Source of the DNA: Klebsiella pneumoniae
Lineage (GTDB): Bacteria > Verrucomicrobiota > Verrucomicrobiia > Limisphaerales > SXTU01
DNA: 60,815 bases
Assembly: GCA_943330855.2 (NCBI GenBank)
Contig: CALQJI020000026.1
Span: forward strand, 1-60,815
Reading direction: 5' to 3'
The translations under genes and the position numbers were made by a program. Positions 50,899 through 59,869 of the stretch are shown piece after piece. Every line of letters starts with the position of its first letter. Positions within the stretch are counted from its first letter, which is position 1. The notes beneath the pieces were generated by a model. It did not search any database. It was not told the origin of the DNA and was given only the letters and a program-made list of their open reading frames with translations.

Positions 50899-52494
50899 TC
50901 AGGCCGCCACCCAGTGTTGCTCCGACCACAGCGAGGCGGATTTTTCCTTCGCCTCCTTCTCTTTCTCCTTCTGCAAATCCTTATCCAAATCCAGCGGCAC
51001 CTTAAGGTCTTCCTTGATGGGCACGGACGGGTTTTGGAAATCAATCCCCGCGAGCTGCGTGTAGTGGCGGAACACATCGGTGTTCTGGATGAACCCACGG
51101 AAGCGTTCCGCGCCCGGGCCGGTCGCGACCAGCGGCACGAAGTCCGAGCAGTGCGCCGTGCCCGTCCAGCCAATGCCCAGATGGTTGCCCATGAGCTGAC
51201 CGAGCTGCGCGACGTTGCTGTTCATCACCGTGAATTGCGCCTTGCCCTTGCGCACGAGGAACGGCGCGAAGGCGGCGGCCTTCTCGGCGGAGAGCTGGTA
51301 TCCGGTCGCTTCGCGGATGACCTCAGCGATGAACTTTTCATCTTGAACAACCGATGGCGCGACCTCGCCTTTCGCCAGCGGTGCCGAGTCCGGGCCGGGG
51401 ACGTTGAGGCGCTTGAAAATTTCGCTGAACGAGCGCTTCACCCGCTGCACGTTGGTGAAGAGCGCGGAGGTGAAGCCGTAGTTGCTGCCAACGCCGCAGA
51501 GCCCGGGGTTGCCCGTGGGATGGTCCGTGGTGATGACGAGCAGCGTGTCCGGGTGGCGTTTCTGGAAATCGAGGCACACGTCCAGCGCCTCGTCGAAGGC
51601 GATCTGGTCGTAGAGCGCGGCCACCGCGTCGCACATATGCGCCCCGTGGTCCACGCGCCCGCCCTCCACCTGCATGATGAAATGGGGCTCGTTCTCCAGC
51701 TTCGCGAGCGCGCGACGCGTCAGCTCTGCGAGATGCGGGACGGTCTCCTTGAGCTTCGCATCGTGATTCCAATCCACGGTGAACGGCAGATGACTGCTGG
51801 CGAAGAGGCCGAGCCACTTGCCGTCGTTCTTCGCAGCGGCGAAATCCTTCGCGGTTTTGAAGACCTGATAGCCAGCAGCCTCGTAGTCCGGCAACAGGGC
51901 GCGCTTGTCCTTGCGTCGCGCGGTATCGAAATACCGTTGCCCGCCGCCCAGCAAAACCTCGATGCCGCGCTCCAGGTATTGCACGGCGATGCTCTCCGCC
52001 GCCTCGCGTTTCAATCCGCTCGCCGCGAAACCGGCCGGCGTGGCGTGCGTGATCTCCGTGGTCGTGACGAGCGCGCGCTTCCAGCCCTGCTGGCCGAAGA
52101 GCGTGTAAATCGGTGTGAGCACTGTGCCGTCAGGCAGGACATTCACCGTGCCGTTCACGATGCGCGACCCGCTGCCCCACGCGCAGGAGGAGGCAGAGGA
52201 ATCGGTGACGAGCGAGTTCAGCGAGCGCACGTCCATGAACGACCCCACCGTGCCGGACTGGTTGTAGAGGTTCATCCACGAGAGGCCGCGCCCGCGCACG
52301 GCGCGCGAGAGGTGATCGGCCATCGAGAGCGTGGCCATCGCCATGCCGTCGGCCACGAGGTGAATGATGTGGCGGGGCTTCTGGCCAGGTTGGGCGTTGC
52401 CGGGTGCGGCGGCGCGGACGAGCGCGGGTGCGGCAGTGGACGCGGCAGCGAGCAATCCTGTGTGTGTGAAAAAGCGTCGGCGGTTCAAAGACAT
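50899..52494 (-). CDS. Alkaline phosphatase (PhoA-type) with Tat signal
   Basis: The start is the ATG at 52492-52494, which gives MSLNRRRFFTHTGLLAAAST, a clear twin-arginine leader. The 531-residue enzyme has the PhoA metal and nucleophile motifs: VADGMAMATL, LVTDSSASSCAW with the nucleophilic serine, MQVEGGRVDHGAH and TTDHPTGNPG. It releases phosphate from organic esters outside the cytoplasm, with zinc and magnesium bound. The C terminus carries a charged lysine/glutamate helix (KDLQKEKEKEAKEKS), unusual for the family. No phosphate-box motif was recognised upstream. Confidence 0.92.
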   Translation of the reverse strand: MSLNRRRFFTHTGLLAAASTAAPALVRAAAPGNAQPGQKPRHIIHLVADGMAMATLSMADHLSRAVRGRGLSWMNLYNQSGTVGSFMDVRSLNSLVTDSSASSCAWGSGSRIVNGTVNVLPDGTVLTPIYTLFGQQGWKRALVTTTEITHATPAGFAASGLKREAAESIAVQYLERGIEVLLGGGQRYFDTARRKDKRALLPDYEAAGYQVFKTAKDFAAAKNDGKWLGLFASSHLPFTVDWNHDAKLKETVPHLAELTRRALAKLENEPHFIMQVEGGRVDHGAHMCDAVAALYDQIAFDEALDVCLDFQKRHPDTLLVITTDHPTGNPGLCGVGSNYGFTSALFTNVQRVKRSFSEIFKRLNVPGPDSAPLAKGEVAPSVVQDEKFIAEVIREATGYQLSAEKAAAFAPFLVRKGKAQFTVMNSNVAQLGQLMGNHLGIGWTGTAHCSDFVPLVATGPGAERFRGFIQNTDVFRHYTQLAGIDFQNPSVPIKEDLKVPLDLDKDLQKEKEKEAKEKSASLWSEQHWVAA

Positions 52495-52597
52495 GGGCGG
52501 GAAGCTAGAAGTGGCCCGTCCGTTTGCCAATCCCGAAGCCTGTGCTACTCAGCGCCCCGACAACTGGGCCACAGATCGCCGAGGTTCTCGAAAAATC

Positions 52598-52615
52598 GCA
52601 CTTTCCCCTTTGAGC
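52598..52615 (+). promoter_or_regulatory. Shared upstream motif, first copy
   Basis: GCACTTTCCCCTTTGAGC ends 28 bp before the methyltransferase ATG. The identical 18 bases end 31 bp before the start of the PAP2/glycosyltransferase gene (56385-56402), and both are preceded by GAG(G/C)TTCTC. This may be a promoter or leader element; no function is proven. Confidence 0.4.
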
Positions 52616-52643
52616 CGCGCCGCGCCTCCCGCAGCATTCGCCC

Positions 52644-53672
52644 ATGCTCGACCTGACCCATGACCCGCAAGCCGACCCACTGCGCATCTACCGCTACCGC
52701 GATGGCATTTACGCTGTGGACCTGCTCAACGCCGCCGTCGTCCACCTCGACTTCTTCACCTGGCTCGCCACGCACCCAGCGGACAAGGCGACGATTTGCC
52801 GCGAGCTGCAACTCGCCGAGCGGCCCGTGGATGTGATGCTCACGCTGTTCACGGCCAACGGGTTTGTGCAGCCGCAGAACGGCGTCTTCCACGTCACCGA
52901 GGTCGCGCGCGAACACCTCGTGCAAAGCTCGCCGTGGTTTCTCGGGCCTTACTTCGCCTCGCTGAAAGACCGGCCCGTCGCGCTCGACATGCTCAAGGTC
53001 CTGCGCACGGACAAGCCCGCGAACTGGGGCAGCTCAAAGTCCGAAAAGGAGTGGACCAAAGCGATGGAGGAACCGGACTTCGCGCAACGCTTCACGGCGG
53101 CGATGGACTGCCGCGGCATCTACCTCGGTCGCGCCGTCGCGAAGGTGCTCGCGCCCGGCGGACGCACGCGGCTGCTGGACATCGCGGGCGGCTCCGGCAT
53201 CTACGCCTGCGCCATCGCGGCAGGCCATCCGACGTTGCACGCGACCGTCTTCGAGAAGCCGCCGGTGGACCAAGTCGCAGCCAAGCTCATCGCCGAACGC
53301 GGTTACGCGGAGCGCGTCTCCGTGCTGGCGGGTGATATGTTCCACGACCCGCTGCCAAGGGGCTTCGACATGCACCTGTTCTCAAACGTCCTGCACGACT
53401 GGGACACGCCCGTGGTGAAGCGGTTGCTAGAAAAGTCCTTCGCCGCCCTGCCCTCCGGCGGCCTGCTTGTCATCCACGACATGCACCTGCTGGCGGACAA
53501 ATCCGGCCCGCTGCCTGTGGCTGAATACTCCGCCATCCTGATGCACTCGACGGAGGGTAAATGTTATTCGCTGGGCGAGTTGGCGGAGCTGTTCGCCCAA
53601 GTCGGCTTCCGCAACCTGCAATACCAACCCACCGCCGCCGACCGCAGCCTCGTGACGGCGGAGAAGGAGTAA
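52644..53672 (+). CDS. SAM-dependent O-methyltransferase (family 2-like)
   Basis: A 342-residue cytoplasmic enzyme with an N-terminal winged-helix dimerisation domain (about 10-95) and a Rossmann methyltransferase domain. The SAM-binding glycine motif is LLDIAGGSGIYACAIA (about 174-189). The catalytic stretch FSNVLHDWDT carries the histidine typical of plant and bacterial small-molecule O-methyltransferases, and LLVIHDMHL follows. The substrate is probably a phenol or hydroxylated secondary metabolite; it cannot be assigned further. It stands alone between divergent and unrelated genes and has the shared 18-base motif upstream. Confidence 0.88.
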   Translation: MLDLTHDPQADPLRIYRYRDGIYAVDLLNAAVVHLDFFTWLATHPADKATICRELQLAERPVDVMLTLFTANGFVQPQNGVFHVTEVAREHLVQSSPWFLGPYFASLKDRPVALDMLKVLRTDKPANWGSSKSEKEWTKAMEEPDFAQRFTAAMDCRGIYLGRAVAKVLAPGGRTRLLDIAGGSGIYACAIAAGHPTLHATVFEKPPVDQVAAKLIAERGYAERVSVLAGDMFHDPLPRGFDMHLFSNVLHDWDTPVVKRLLEKSFAALPSGGLLVIHDMHLLADKSGPLPVAEYSAILMHSTEGKCYSLGELAELFAQVGFRNLQYQPTAADRSLVTAEKE

Positions 53673-53701
53673 TGGAGGCAGCGGGGGAGCCCCGGTTAAT
53701 T

Positions 53702-53730
53702 GGAGCGCGGACGCCCACGTCCGCAGCCGG
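53702..53730 (+). repeat. Family A palindromic repeat, second exact copy
   Basis: Identical over 29 bases to 1464-1492 (GGAGCGCGGACGCCCACGTC CGCAGCCGG). It lies in the 118-bp gap between the methyltransferase and the sulfatase gene. Confidence 0.85.
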
Positions 53731-53790
53731 GTGGCGCGACAACGCTCGGCATCCCGTATCCACGGGATAGTTGTCCGCGTCTCTCCGGCC

Positions 53791-55238
53791 ATGTCATCGT
53801 CCGCCGTGCAATCGCTCCGCTTTCGCCTCGCCTGCGGTCTGTTCGCCCTCATGGCGTGCGGGACGGTCCCCTGCCCCGCCGCGACGGCCCCACGGCCCAA
53901 CATCGTCTTCTTCCTCATTGATGACCTCGGCTACACCGATGTGAGCTACCACGGGGGCGAGCTCAAGACGCCGAACATTGACCGCCTCGCCGCCGCCGGG
54001 GCGAAACTCGAAGCCTTTATGTCCAGCCGGTCTGCTCGCCCACGCGCGCTGCGTTGATGACGGGGCGCTATCCGATGCGGCATGGGTTGCAGGTCGGCGT
54101 GGTGCGGCCTTGGGCGAACTACGGTCTGCCGCTGGACGAACGCACGCTCGCGCAGGCGCTCAAGGAAACCGGCTACGCCACCGCCATCTGTGGCAAGTGG
54201 CATCTCGGCCACTTCGCGCCGGAGTATCTCCCCACGCGGCGCGGCTTCGACCATCAATACGGCCACTACAACGGCATGATTGATTACTTCGACCACACGC
54301 GCGACGGCGGCTTCGACTGGCATCGCGACGACAAGGTGAACCGCGACGAAGGCTATTCCACCGTCTTGTTGGGCAACGAATCCGTCCGTCTCATCACGCA
54401 GCACGACGCCGCCAAGCCGCTCTTTCTCTACGTGCCCTTCAACGCGCCGCACACGCCGCTTCAGGCATTGCCCGAGCACCTCAAACTCTACGAGCACATC
54501 GAGAACAAGCAGCGCCGCACCTACTGCGCGATGGTCCACGCGGTGGACGAGCAGATTGGCCGCGTCATCGCCGCCATCGAGCAGCGCGGCCTCACGAGCA
54601 ACACGCTCTTCATCTTCTCCAGCGACAACGGCGGCCCCCTCGCGCAGGGCGCGACGAACGGCAAGCTCCGCGCCGCGAAAGGCACGCTCTACGAAGGCGG
54701 CGTGCGCGTCTCCGCCTTCGCCACTTGGCCGGGGAAAATCAAACCCGGCATCCTCATCCAAGAGCCGTTGCACATGGTGGACTGGTTTCCCACGCTGCTG
54801 AAACTCGCGGGCGCGAAGCCTGAGCAAAAGCACGCCCCCGACGGCCTCGACATCTGGCCCGTGCTCACCGCCGGCGCGAAATCTCCACACGACGCCATCC
54901 TGCTCAACACCGCGCCTGGACGAGGGGCCATCCGCATGGGCGACTGGAAGTTGGTGGTGGGCGGCAATCTCGCCGACAGTGACGCAGCTCCCGCCGCCGT
55001 GGACGCGCCGAAGAAGGGTAAGCAGGCTAGGGCCGCTGCCGGTGCCGGGGGGCACATCGAATTGTTCAACCTCACCGAAGACATCTCCGAGAAGAACAAC
55101 CTCGCCGATAAACACCCTGAGAAGGTGAAGGAGCTTCGCGCCCGCCTCGACGCCTTCGCCCAGCAAGCGGTCCCGCCCAAGAGTTCTCCGAAGGCGGCGG
55201 GCTTCCAGACGCCGAAGGTGTGGGGCGAGCGACCGTAA
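53791..55238 (+). pseudogene. Secreted arylsulfatase, frameshifted just before the active-site cysteine
   Basis: From ATG 53791 a signal peptide (RLACGLFALMACGTVPCPAA) leads into PNIVFFLIDDLGYTDVSYHG with the metal-binding aspartates. The frame is lost at about 54016 (GAAGCCTTTATGTCC). Adding one T restores AFYVQPVCSPTRAALMTGRY, which contains the C-S-P-T-R motif whose cysteine is matured to formylglycine. The rest (ICGKWHLGH, NAPHTPLQ, FIFSSDNGGP, GVRVSAFATWPG) is intact. Length plus one is divisible by three (482 residues). The enzyme would hydrolyse sulfate esters of polysaccharides. Either it is inactivated, or one T was missed in a homopolymer. Confidence 0.85.
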
Positions 55239-55276
55239 TCGCAGGGGCTAATCTCCGGAAAACCGCTCTCACTCTC

Positions 55277-56020
55277 TCACTTCCCACCCTGCTGCTTCAC
55301 GCGCAGGTCGGCGGTGAAGTCTGACCACAGCTCGTCCAGCGTCCGGCCCGTCGCGTCCTTGAACAGCTCGTGCGAATACTTCCGCTGGCGCAACGCCGCG
55401 TTGAGTTTGGACACCAGCTTCGCATCGTGCTGCTTCTCCACCCAAGCGAGGAAAATGGCGGTCGTCTTGTAAGCGTCGCGGTAACTCGCCTTGTCAGGGT
55501 TGATGCGCGGCTTCGGTGCGCCCGGCTCGAAGTGCGAGAGCCGGATGTAGTCCGCGATGCCCTCGACCAACCAACCCGGCCCGCCCGGCGGATACGATTG
55601 CACGACGTGAGTGAGTTCGTGGACGACCATTCCCCAGTCGTTCGTGTGACCGCGCACGTAGCCGGCGGCGAAGTTAATGACGTTGCCGCTCGCGGCGGCC
55701 ACGCCCTTCATGTCCGCGCGTAACCGGAGTGTGACCTGGTCCGGCGGCGTGAAGCCCTCGCTCGCGAGGAGTGCCAAGACCTTCGGATACCAGTCCGCGC
55801 AGAGCAGCCCGGCGCGCTTGGCCCAGTCCGCGAGGTCCGGCGTTTCGTGCGCTTCCACGACAATCTTCGCGAGCACCGTGCCCTGTGCGTTGGTGGCGCT
55901 ACCGGTCCAGATCGGCGCTGGCTTCTCCGGAGAGTCCGCAGCAGCGGCACACGCGGCGAACCAGCCTGCTGTGAGTGCGACTGCGAGGAGCGTTGGAAGC
56001 TGGGAGAAGGGCCGTGTCAT
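55277..56020 (-). CDS. Secreted zinc peptidase-like protein (basic secretory protein family)
   Basis: A 247-residue exported protein with a signal peptide ending near CAAAADS. The metal site is MVVHELTHVVQ (HExxH at 134-138) followed after 14 residues by GWLVEGIADYIR, the pattern of basic secretory proteins, a family known from plants and from PVC and Bacteroidetes bacteria. It probably cleaves proteins or peptides outside the cell. It converges with the sulfatase gene (38-bp gap) and shares no operon with its other neighbours. Confidence 0.85.
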   Translation of the reverse strand: MTRPFSQLPTLLAVALTAGWFAACAAAADSPEKPAPIWTGSATNAQGTVLAKIVVEAHETPDLADWAKRAGLLCADWYPKVLALLASEGFTPPDQVTLRLRADMKGVAAASGNVINFAAGYVRGHTNDWGMVVHELTHVVQSYPPGGPGWLVEGIADYIRLSHFEPGAPKPRINPDKASYRDAYKTTAIFLAWVEKQHDAKLVSKLNAALRQRKYSHELFKDATGRTLDELWSDFTADLRVKQQGGK

Positions 56021-56088
56021 AAGCGATCAAACGAATTTCGGCGCAACCTAAACCGCGACCAACACGTGTCGAGAGTAAAGCCGTTGAC

Positions 56089-56155
56089 GTAGCCGCCGAG
56101 GTAAGGAGGCGGAACCGTAATGCCACCGTAGCCCGCCCGCCTCACCTCGGCGGCG
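56089..56155. repeat. Family B inverted repeat, second copy
   Basis: GTAGCCGCCGAGGTAAGGAG GCGGA faces CCGCCTCACCTCGGCGGC. Same family as 4690-4759 and 59838-59903. Confidence 0.8.
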
Positions 56156-56194
56156 AACCTAACGACATCAAAAGATTAGCCGGAAGCATTCTTT

Positions 56195-56343
56195 AGCCAC
56201 GGATGGAACACAGATAAAACACGGATGGGGACGAGGCGAACGCATCCTGCGAGGGAGGTGAACGCAGTCGCCAAAGGGTGGGGACGAACACAGAAACACA
56301 TCGGCTAGATTTCCACCTGCTGTTCCGTGTTCCATCCGTGGCT
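56195..56343. repeat. Inverted CACGGATGGAACACAG repeats in an empty intergenic region
   Basis: AGCCACGGATGGAACACAG (56195-56213) faces TGTTCCGTGTTCCATCCGTG GCT (56321-56343), with another ACACGGATGGGG in between. The 56021-56433 interval holds no gene apart from these repeats and the family B unit. Confidence 0.75.
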
Positions 56344-56384
56344 CAACTGCATGGTCCCGGATTAGAGCTTCTCTCCCGGGGCGC

Positions 56385-56402
56385 GCACTTTCCCCTTTGA
56401 GC
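56385..56402 (+). promoter_or_regulatory. Shared upstream motif, second copy
   Basis: GCACTTTCCCCTTTGAGC, identical to 52598-52615 and at nearly the same distance from the gene start. It contains the TGA that bounds the following frame, so translation must start downstream of it. Confidence 0.4.
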
Positions 56403-56433
56403 TTCCGCGCCACTTCGCCACCCTGCCCGCCAC

Positions 56434-58785
56434 TTGTTTACTTGGCTCCAATCCGCCGACGCGGCCCTGTTCCGCTTCCTCAACCAGTCGTTGAGCAACC
56501 CGCTCTTCGACTGGCTCATGCCCATCCTCAGTGGAAACAAGCTCTTCGTCCCGATGGTCCTCGTCGCGGCAGCCACGCTCATCTGGAAGCAGCGCACCAA
56601 AGGCGCGTTGTGCGTCGCCTTCGTCCTGCTCGTCGTGGCGCTGGGCGACCCGCTCATCATCAACTCCATCAAACACGCCATCGCGCGCCCGCGGCCGTTC
56701 GTGCCGATGCCCGAGTCCATCACGCTCGCGGGTCGCACCGCGAGCTTCAGCATGCCCTCCGCGCACGCCGCGAACATGGCTGCCGTCGCGATGGTGGCCT
56801 TCCTCTTCTTCCGCCGGAGCTGGCGCTTCATGGTGCCGCTCGCCGCTGCCGTCGCTTTCTCCCGCGTCTATAACGGCGTCCACTACGTCAGCGACGTGCT
56901 CATCGGCGCGACGCTTGGTGCCGGCTACGCGGCGGTGATGGTGTGGGGATTGAATCGCACTTGGCACTGGGCCGGGCAGAAGTGGTTCCCCCTGTGGTGG
57001 GCGAAATTGCCTTCCCTAATCGCCACCGAGCCACTTGCTCCCCAATCGGCAATCGGCAATCCGCAATCGGCAATCTCCACTCACTGGCTCCGCCTCGGCT
57101 ACATTGTCATCGCAGTCTTCCTTCTCGCCCGCCTCGCCTACATCAGCGGTTCCACCATCGAGTTGAGCGAGGACGAAGCCTACCAATGGCAGTGGTCCAA
57201 GCATCCCGCGCTCGCCTACTACAGCAAGCCGCCGGGCATCGCCGTAGCACAGTGGGTGGGCACGCACCTGTGGGGCGACACCGCGTTCGGCGTGCGCTTC
57301 CTCGCGCCGTGCGTCACCGCGCTGATGTCCCTGCTGCTGCTGCGCTTCTTCGCCCGCGAGGCGACGGCCAAGCTCGGCCTCTTCGTCGTCCTCGCCGCCA
57401 CCGCCACGCCGTTGATCTCCGTCGGTGCAGTATTGATGACGGTAGATTGCCTCTCCGTGCTCTTCTGGACGCTGGCGATGTTGAGCGGCTGGCAGGCCGT
57501 GCGAGGAGAGGAGCGCGGCCTTCAGGCCGCAGAAACGTCCGCTGCTCTTGGCGTATCCGGACACGATTCTTCCTCTGAACATTTCTGCGGCATGAAAGCC
57601 ACGCTCCGCCCGTGGCTTTGGACCGGTCTTTGGCTCGCCCTCGGCTTCCTCTCGAAGAACACCAACGCCTTTCAACTCCTCTGCTTCGCCCTCTTCTTCG
57701 TGCTCTGGAAACCCGCCCGCGCCCAGCTCCGCACCCCCGGCCCGTGGCTCGCGCTCGGTATCACCGCGCTCGCCGTGCTGCCGCAGCTCATTTGGAACGC
57801 CCAGAACGGCTGGGCCACCCTTGAGCACCTGCACAACCGCGCCGGCCTCGCCCAAGCCTGGAAGTTCACGCCCAACTACCTCATTGATTTCATCGCCGCT
57901 GAACTCGCTTTGTTGAACCCCGCCTTCCTCGCGCTCATCTTCGGCGGCGTGCTGGCGACGCTCGCCGCCCTCCGTGCCGGGGGCGCACCTGTAGCGGCGG
58001 TCTGTGACCGTCGAGGCGATATCGAACGGCACTCACAGAGCGCCGCCACAGGGATTCCCCTTTTCCTCCTCTGCATGAGCCTGCCGCTCCTCCTCGGCTA
58101 CTTCCTCTACACCCTCCGCGCCCGCGTGCAGCCGAACTGGATTGTCCCCGCCGTCCTCCCGCTCCTCTGCCTCGCCGCGCTCCAGGCCGACGCCTGCTGG
58201 CGACGCGGCATCCGCTCCGTGCGCGCGTGGTTCATCGCCGGCCTCGCGCTCGGCTTGCCGCTCGTCATCCTCCTCCACGACACCAACCTCACCGGCAAAC
58301 TCTTCGGCACCCCACTGCCACCGAAGCTCGACCCACTCAATCGCGTGCGCGGCTGGAAAGCCTTGGCCGAAACCGTCGAGGCCGAACGCCAGAAGGTCAT
58401 CGCCGCCGAGGGCAAGCCCGTCTTCCTCATCGGCGCGCACTACGGCCTCACCAGCCTGCTCTCCTTCTACATCCCCGAGGCGAAGGCCGGCGTCCCACAC
58501 GCGCCCCTCGTCTTCTACCAATCCTCCGCGAAGCCTGAGAACCAATACGGCTTCTGGCCCGGTTACAGCACGCGTCTCGAAGCCACCGCCCTCTACGTCC
58601 AGCAGTTGAAAAAGGGCGCGCAACCCGAGCCGCCGCCCGCCCGCCTCGCCGCCGAGTTCACGCGCATCGAGGACTTGGGCACGCGAGAAGTGCAATATCG
58701 CGGACGCCCCAGCCACACCGTGCGCTTACTCCTGTGCCGGGAGCTGCGAGAGCTGCCCGCGAAGCCCGCGCATGCACGCGAATAG
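56434..58785 (+). CDS. PAP2 phosphatase / glycosyltransferase family 39 fusion
   Basis: A 783-residue inner-membrane protein. Residues about 1-185 are a PAP2 lipid phosphatase with all three motifs: KHAIARPRP, SMPSAHAAN and SRVYNGVHYVSD. From about 220 a GT39/ArnT-like glycosyltransferase begins (ELSEDEAYQWQWSKHPALAY with the catalytic acid region) and runs through about ten membrane segments. It may couple undecaprenyl or lipid phosphate turnover to sugar transfer onto lipid A or protein. The start is TTG at 56434; an in-frame stop at 56398 leaves no ATG before residue 29, and the spacing to the shared motif supports it. Three repeat units are translated in frame (57043, 57510, 57989). Confidence 0.85.
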   Translation: MFTWLQSADAALFRFLNQSLSNPLFDWLMPILSGNKLFVPMVLVAAATLIWKQRTKGALCVAFVLLVVALGDPLIINSIKHAIARPRPFVPMPESITLAGRTASFSMPSAHAANMAAVAMVAFLFFRRSWRFMVPLAAAVAFSRVYNGVHYVSDVLIGATLGAGYAAVMVWGLNRTWHWAGQKWFPLWWAKLPSLIATEPLAPQSAIGNPQSAISTHWLRLGYIVIAVFLLARLAYISGSTIELSEDEAYQWQWSKHPALAYYSKPPGIAVAQWVGTHLWGDTAFGVRFLAPCVTALMSLLLLRFFAREATAKLGLFVVLAATATPLISVGAVLMTVDCLSVLFWTLAMLSGWQAVRGEERGLQAAETSAALGVSGHDSSSEHFCGMKATLRPWLWTGLWLALGFLSKNTNAFQLLCFALFFVLWKPARAQLRTPGPWLALGITALAVLPQLIWNAQNGWATLEHLHNRAGLAQAWKFTPNYLIDFIAAELALLNPAFLALIFGGVLATLAALRAGGAPVAAVCDRRGDIERHSQSAATGIPLFLLCMSLPLLLGYFLYTLRARVQPNWIVPAVLPLLCLAALQADACWRRGIRSVRAWFIAGLALGLPLVILLHDTNLTGKLFGTPLPPKLDPLNRVRGWKALAETVEAERQKVIAAEGKPVFLIGAHYGLTSLLSFYIPEAKAGVPHAPLVFYQSSAKPENQYGFWPGYSTRLEATALYVQQLKKGAQPEPPPARLAAEFTRIEDLGTREVQYRGRPSHTVRLLLCRELRELPAKPAHARE
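57043..57075 (+). repeat. CAATCGG microsatellite translated in the PAP2/GT39 fusion
   Basis: Tandem AATCGGC units coding for PQSAIGNPQSAIS, exactly in the linker between the phosphatase and glycosyltransferase domains. Confidence 0.85.
57510..57607. repeat. Inverted repeat pair translated in the PAP2/GT39 fusion
   Basis: GGAGCGCGGCCTTCAGGCCG CAGAAA (57510) and TTTCTGCGGCATGAAAGCCA CGCTCC (57582) are inverted copies with a 46-bp centre, coding for about 33 residues (from ERGLQAAE to CGMKATLR) in a loop between membrane segments. Confidence 0.85.
57989..58052. repeat. Family D repeat translated in the PAP2/GT39 fusion
   Basis: CTGTAGCGGCGGTCTGTGAC ... CAGAGCGCCGCCACAGG, related to the intergenic unit at 47139-47213, coding for APVAAVCDRRGDIERHSQSA AT between two membrane segments. 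Confidence 0.85.
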
Positions 58786-59869
58786 GAAACCTAGCGCGGC
58801 GACGCCCCCGTCCGCCGCACTCACAGCCTCTCGCACGGACGCTACGGACGCCGCCGTTCGCGCTCCCTCCCCCATGCGCGCCCCTGCGCCTGATTCGCGG
58901 GCAAATGATTTCTCCTTCCCCGCCCCGCGCGACTACGACCTCCCCGCTACCCTCGCCTCCGGCCAAGCCTTCCGTTGGCGGCCCGTCGGCGACGCCTGGG
59001 AAGGCATCATCAGCGGCCACCACTTCCGCCTCCGCCAAACGCCCACTGACATTTCCGCCGAACTCCTCGGCGCGTGCGGCCCGGCCACCGCCCCCGACCT
59101 CCTCCGCCACTTCCTCCAGCTCGACGCCGACCTCCCCGCCATCCTCGCCACCTTCCCCGACGACCCGCCCATGCGCGCCGCCGTCGCCGCGTGTCGCGGT
59201 CTGCGCCTGTTGCGTCAGGAACCGTGGGAATGTCTCGTCTCCTTCATCTGCTCCTCCACGAAGCAGATCGTGCAAATCCAGCAAATCATCGCCCTCCTCT
59301 GCGCCCGCTTCGGCGAACCCATCCCCGTCGGTGACGACGGGCGGAGTCTCCCGCCTGTCCCCAGCCGCCAGCCACCCGACCCCATCCCCGATTCCCAGTC
59401 AGAGACACCTCACCTCGTCACCCACGAGCGCTTCGCCTTCCCCACCGCCGCGCGCCTCGCCGCCTGCTCCGAGGCCGAACTCCGCACCTGCAAAATGGGT
59501 TTCCGCGCGCCCTACATCTTGGCTGCCGCGAAAGCCGTCGCCAGCGGCGCGCTGGATTTGTCCCACCTCCACGCCCTCCCCACCACCGACGCCCGCGCCG
59601 CGCTCCTGCGCTTGCACGGCGTGGGCCGCAAAATCGCCGACTGCGTGCTCCTCTTCGCCTACGGGAAACAAGACGCCTTCCCCGTGGACGTGTGGGTCCG
59701 CCGCGCCTTGACCGAGCTGTATTTCCCGCGCCGCCGTCCGTCGGAGCAGCGGCTGGAGCACTTCGCCAACACGCACTTCGGGCCGAACGCCGGGTATGCC
59801 CAGCAGTATCTGTTTCACTACGTCCGAACCCATAGCCGTAGCCGCCGAAGTGCGGAGGCGGAACTTTAA
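58772..59869 (+). CDS. 8-oxoguanine DNA glycosylase, OGG1-like
   Basis: A 365-residue DNA-repair enzyme that excises oxidised guanine and can nick the strand. The N-terminal OGG_N beta domain (about 47-145, LPATLASGQAFRWRPVGDAW) is followed by the HhH-GPD domain with FICSSTKQIVQI. The helix-hairpin-helix is LHGVGRKIADCVLLFA with catalytic lysine K287, and the acid D306 sits in FPVDVWVRR. These match human OGG1 Lys249 and Asp268. The start overlaps the previous gene by 14 bp; residues 1-45 are low-complexity and M35 is an alternative start. The C-terminal RSRRSAEAEL is encoded by a family B repeat, so the natural end may have been overwritten. Confidence 0.92.
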   Translation: MHANRKPSAATPPSAALTASRTDATDAAVRAPSPMRAPAPDSRANDFSFPAPRDYDLPATLASGQAFRWRPVGDAWEGIISGHHFRLRQTPTDISAELLGACGPATAPDLLRHFLQLDADLPAILATFPDDPPMRAAVAACRGLRLLRQEPWECLVSFICSSTKQIVQIQQIIALLCARFGEPIPVGDDGRSLPPVPSRQPPDPIPDSQSETPHLVTHERFAFPTAARLAACSEAELRTCKMGFRAPYILAAAKAVASGALDLSHLHALPTTDARAALLRLHGVGRKIADCVLLFAYGKQDAFPVDVWVRRALTELYFPRRRPSEQRLEHFANTHFGPNAGYAQQYLFHYVRTHSRSRRSAEAEL

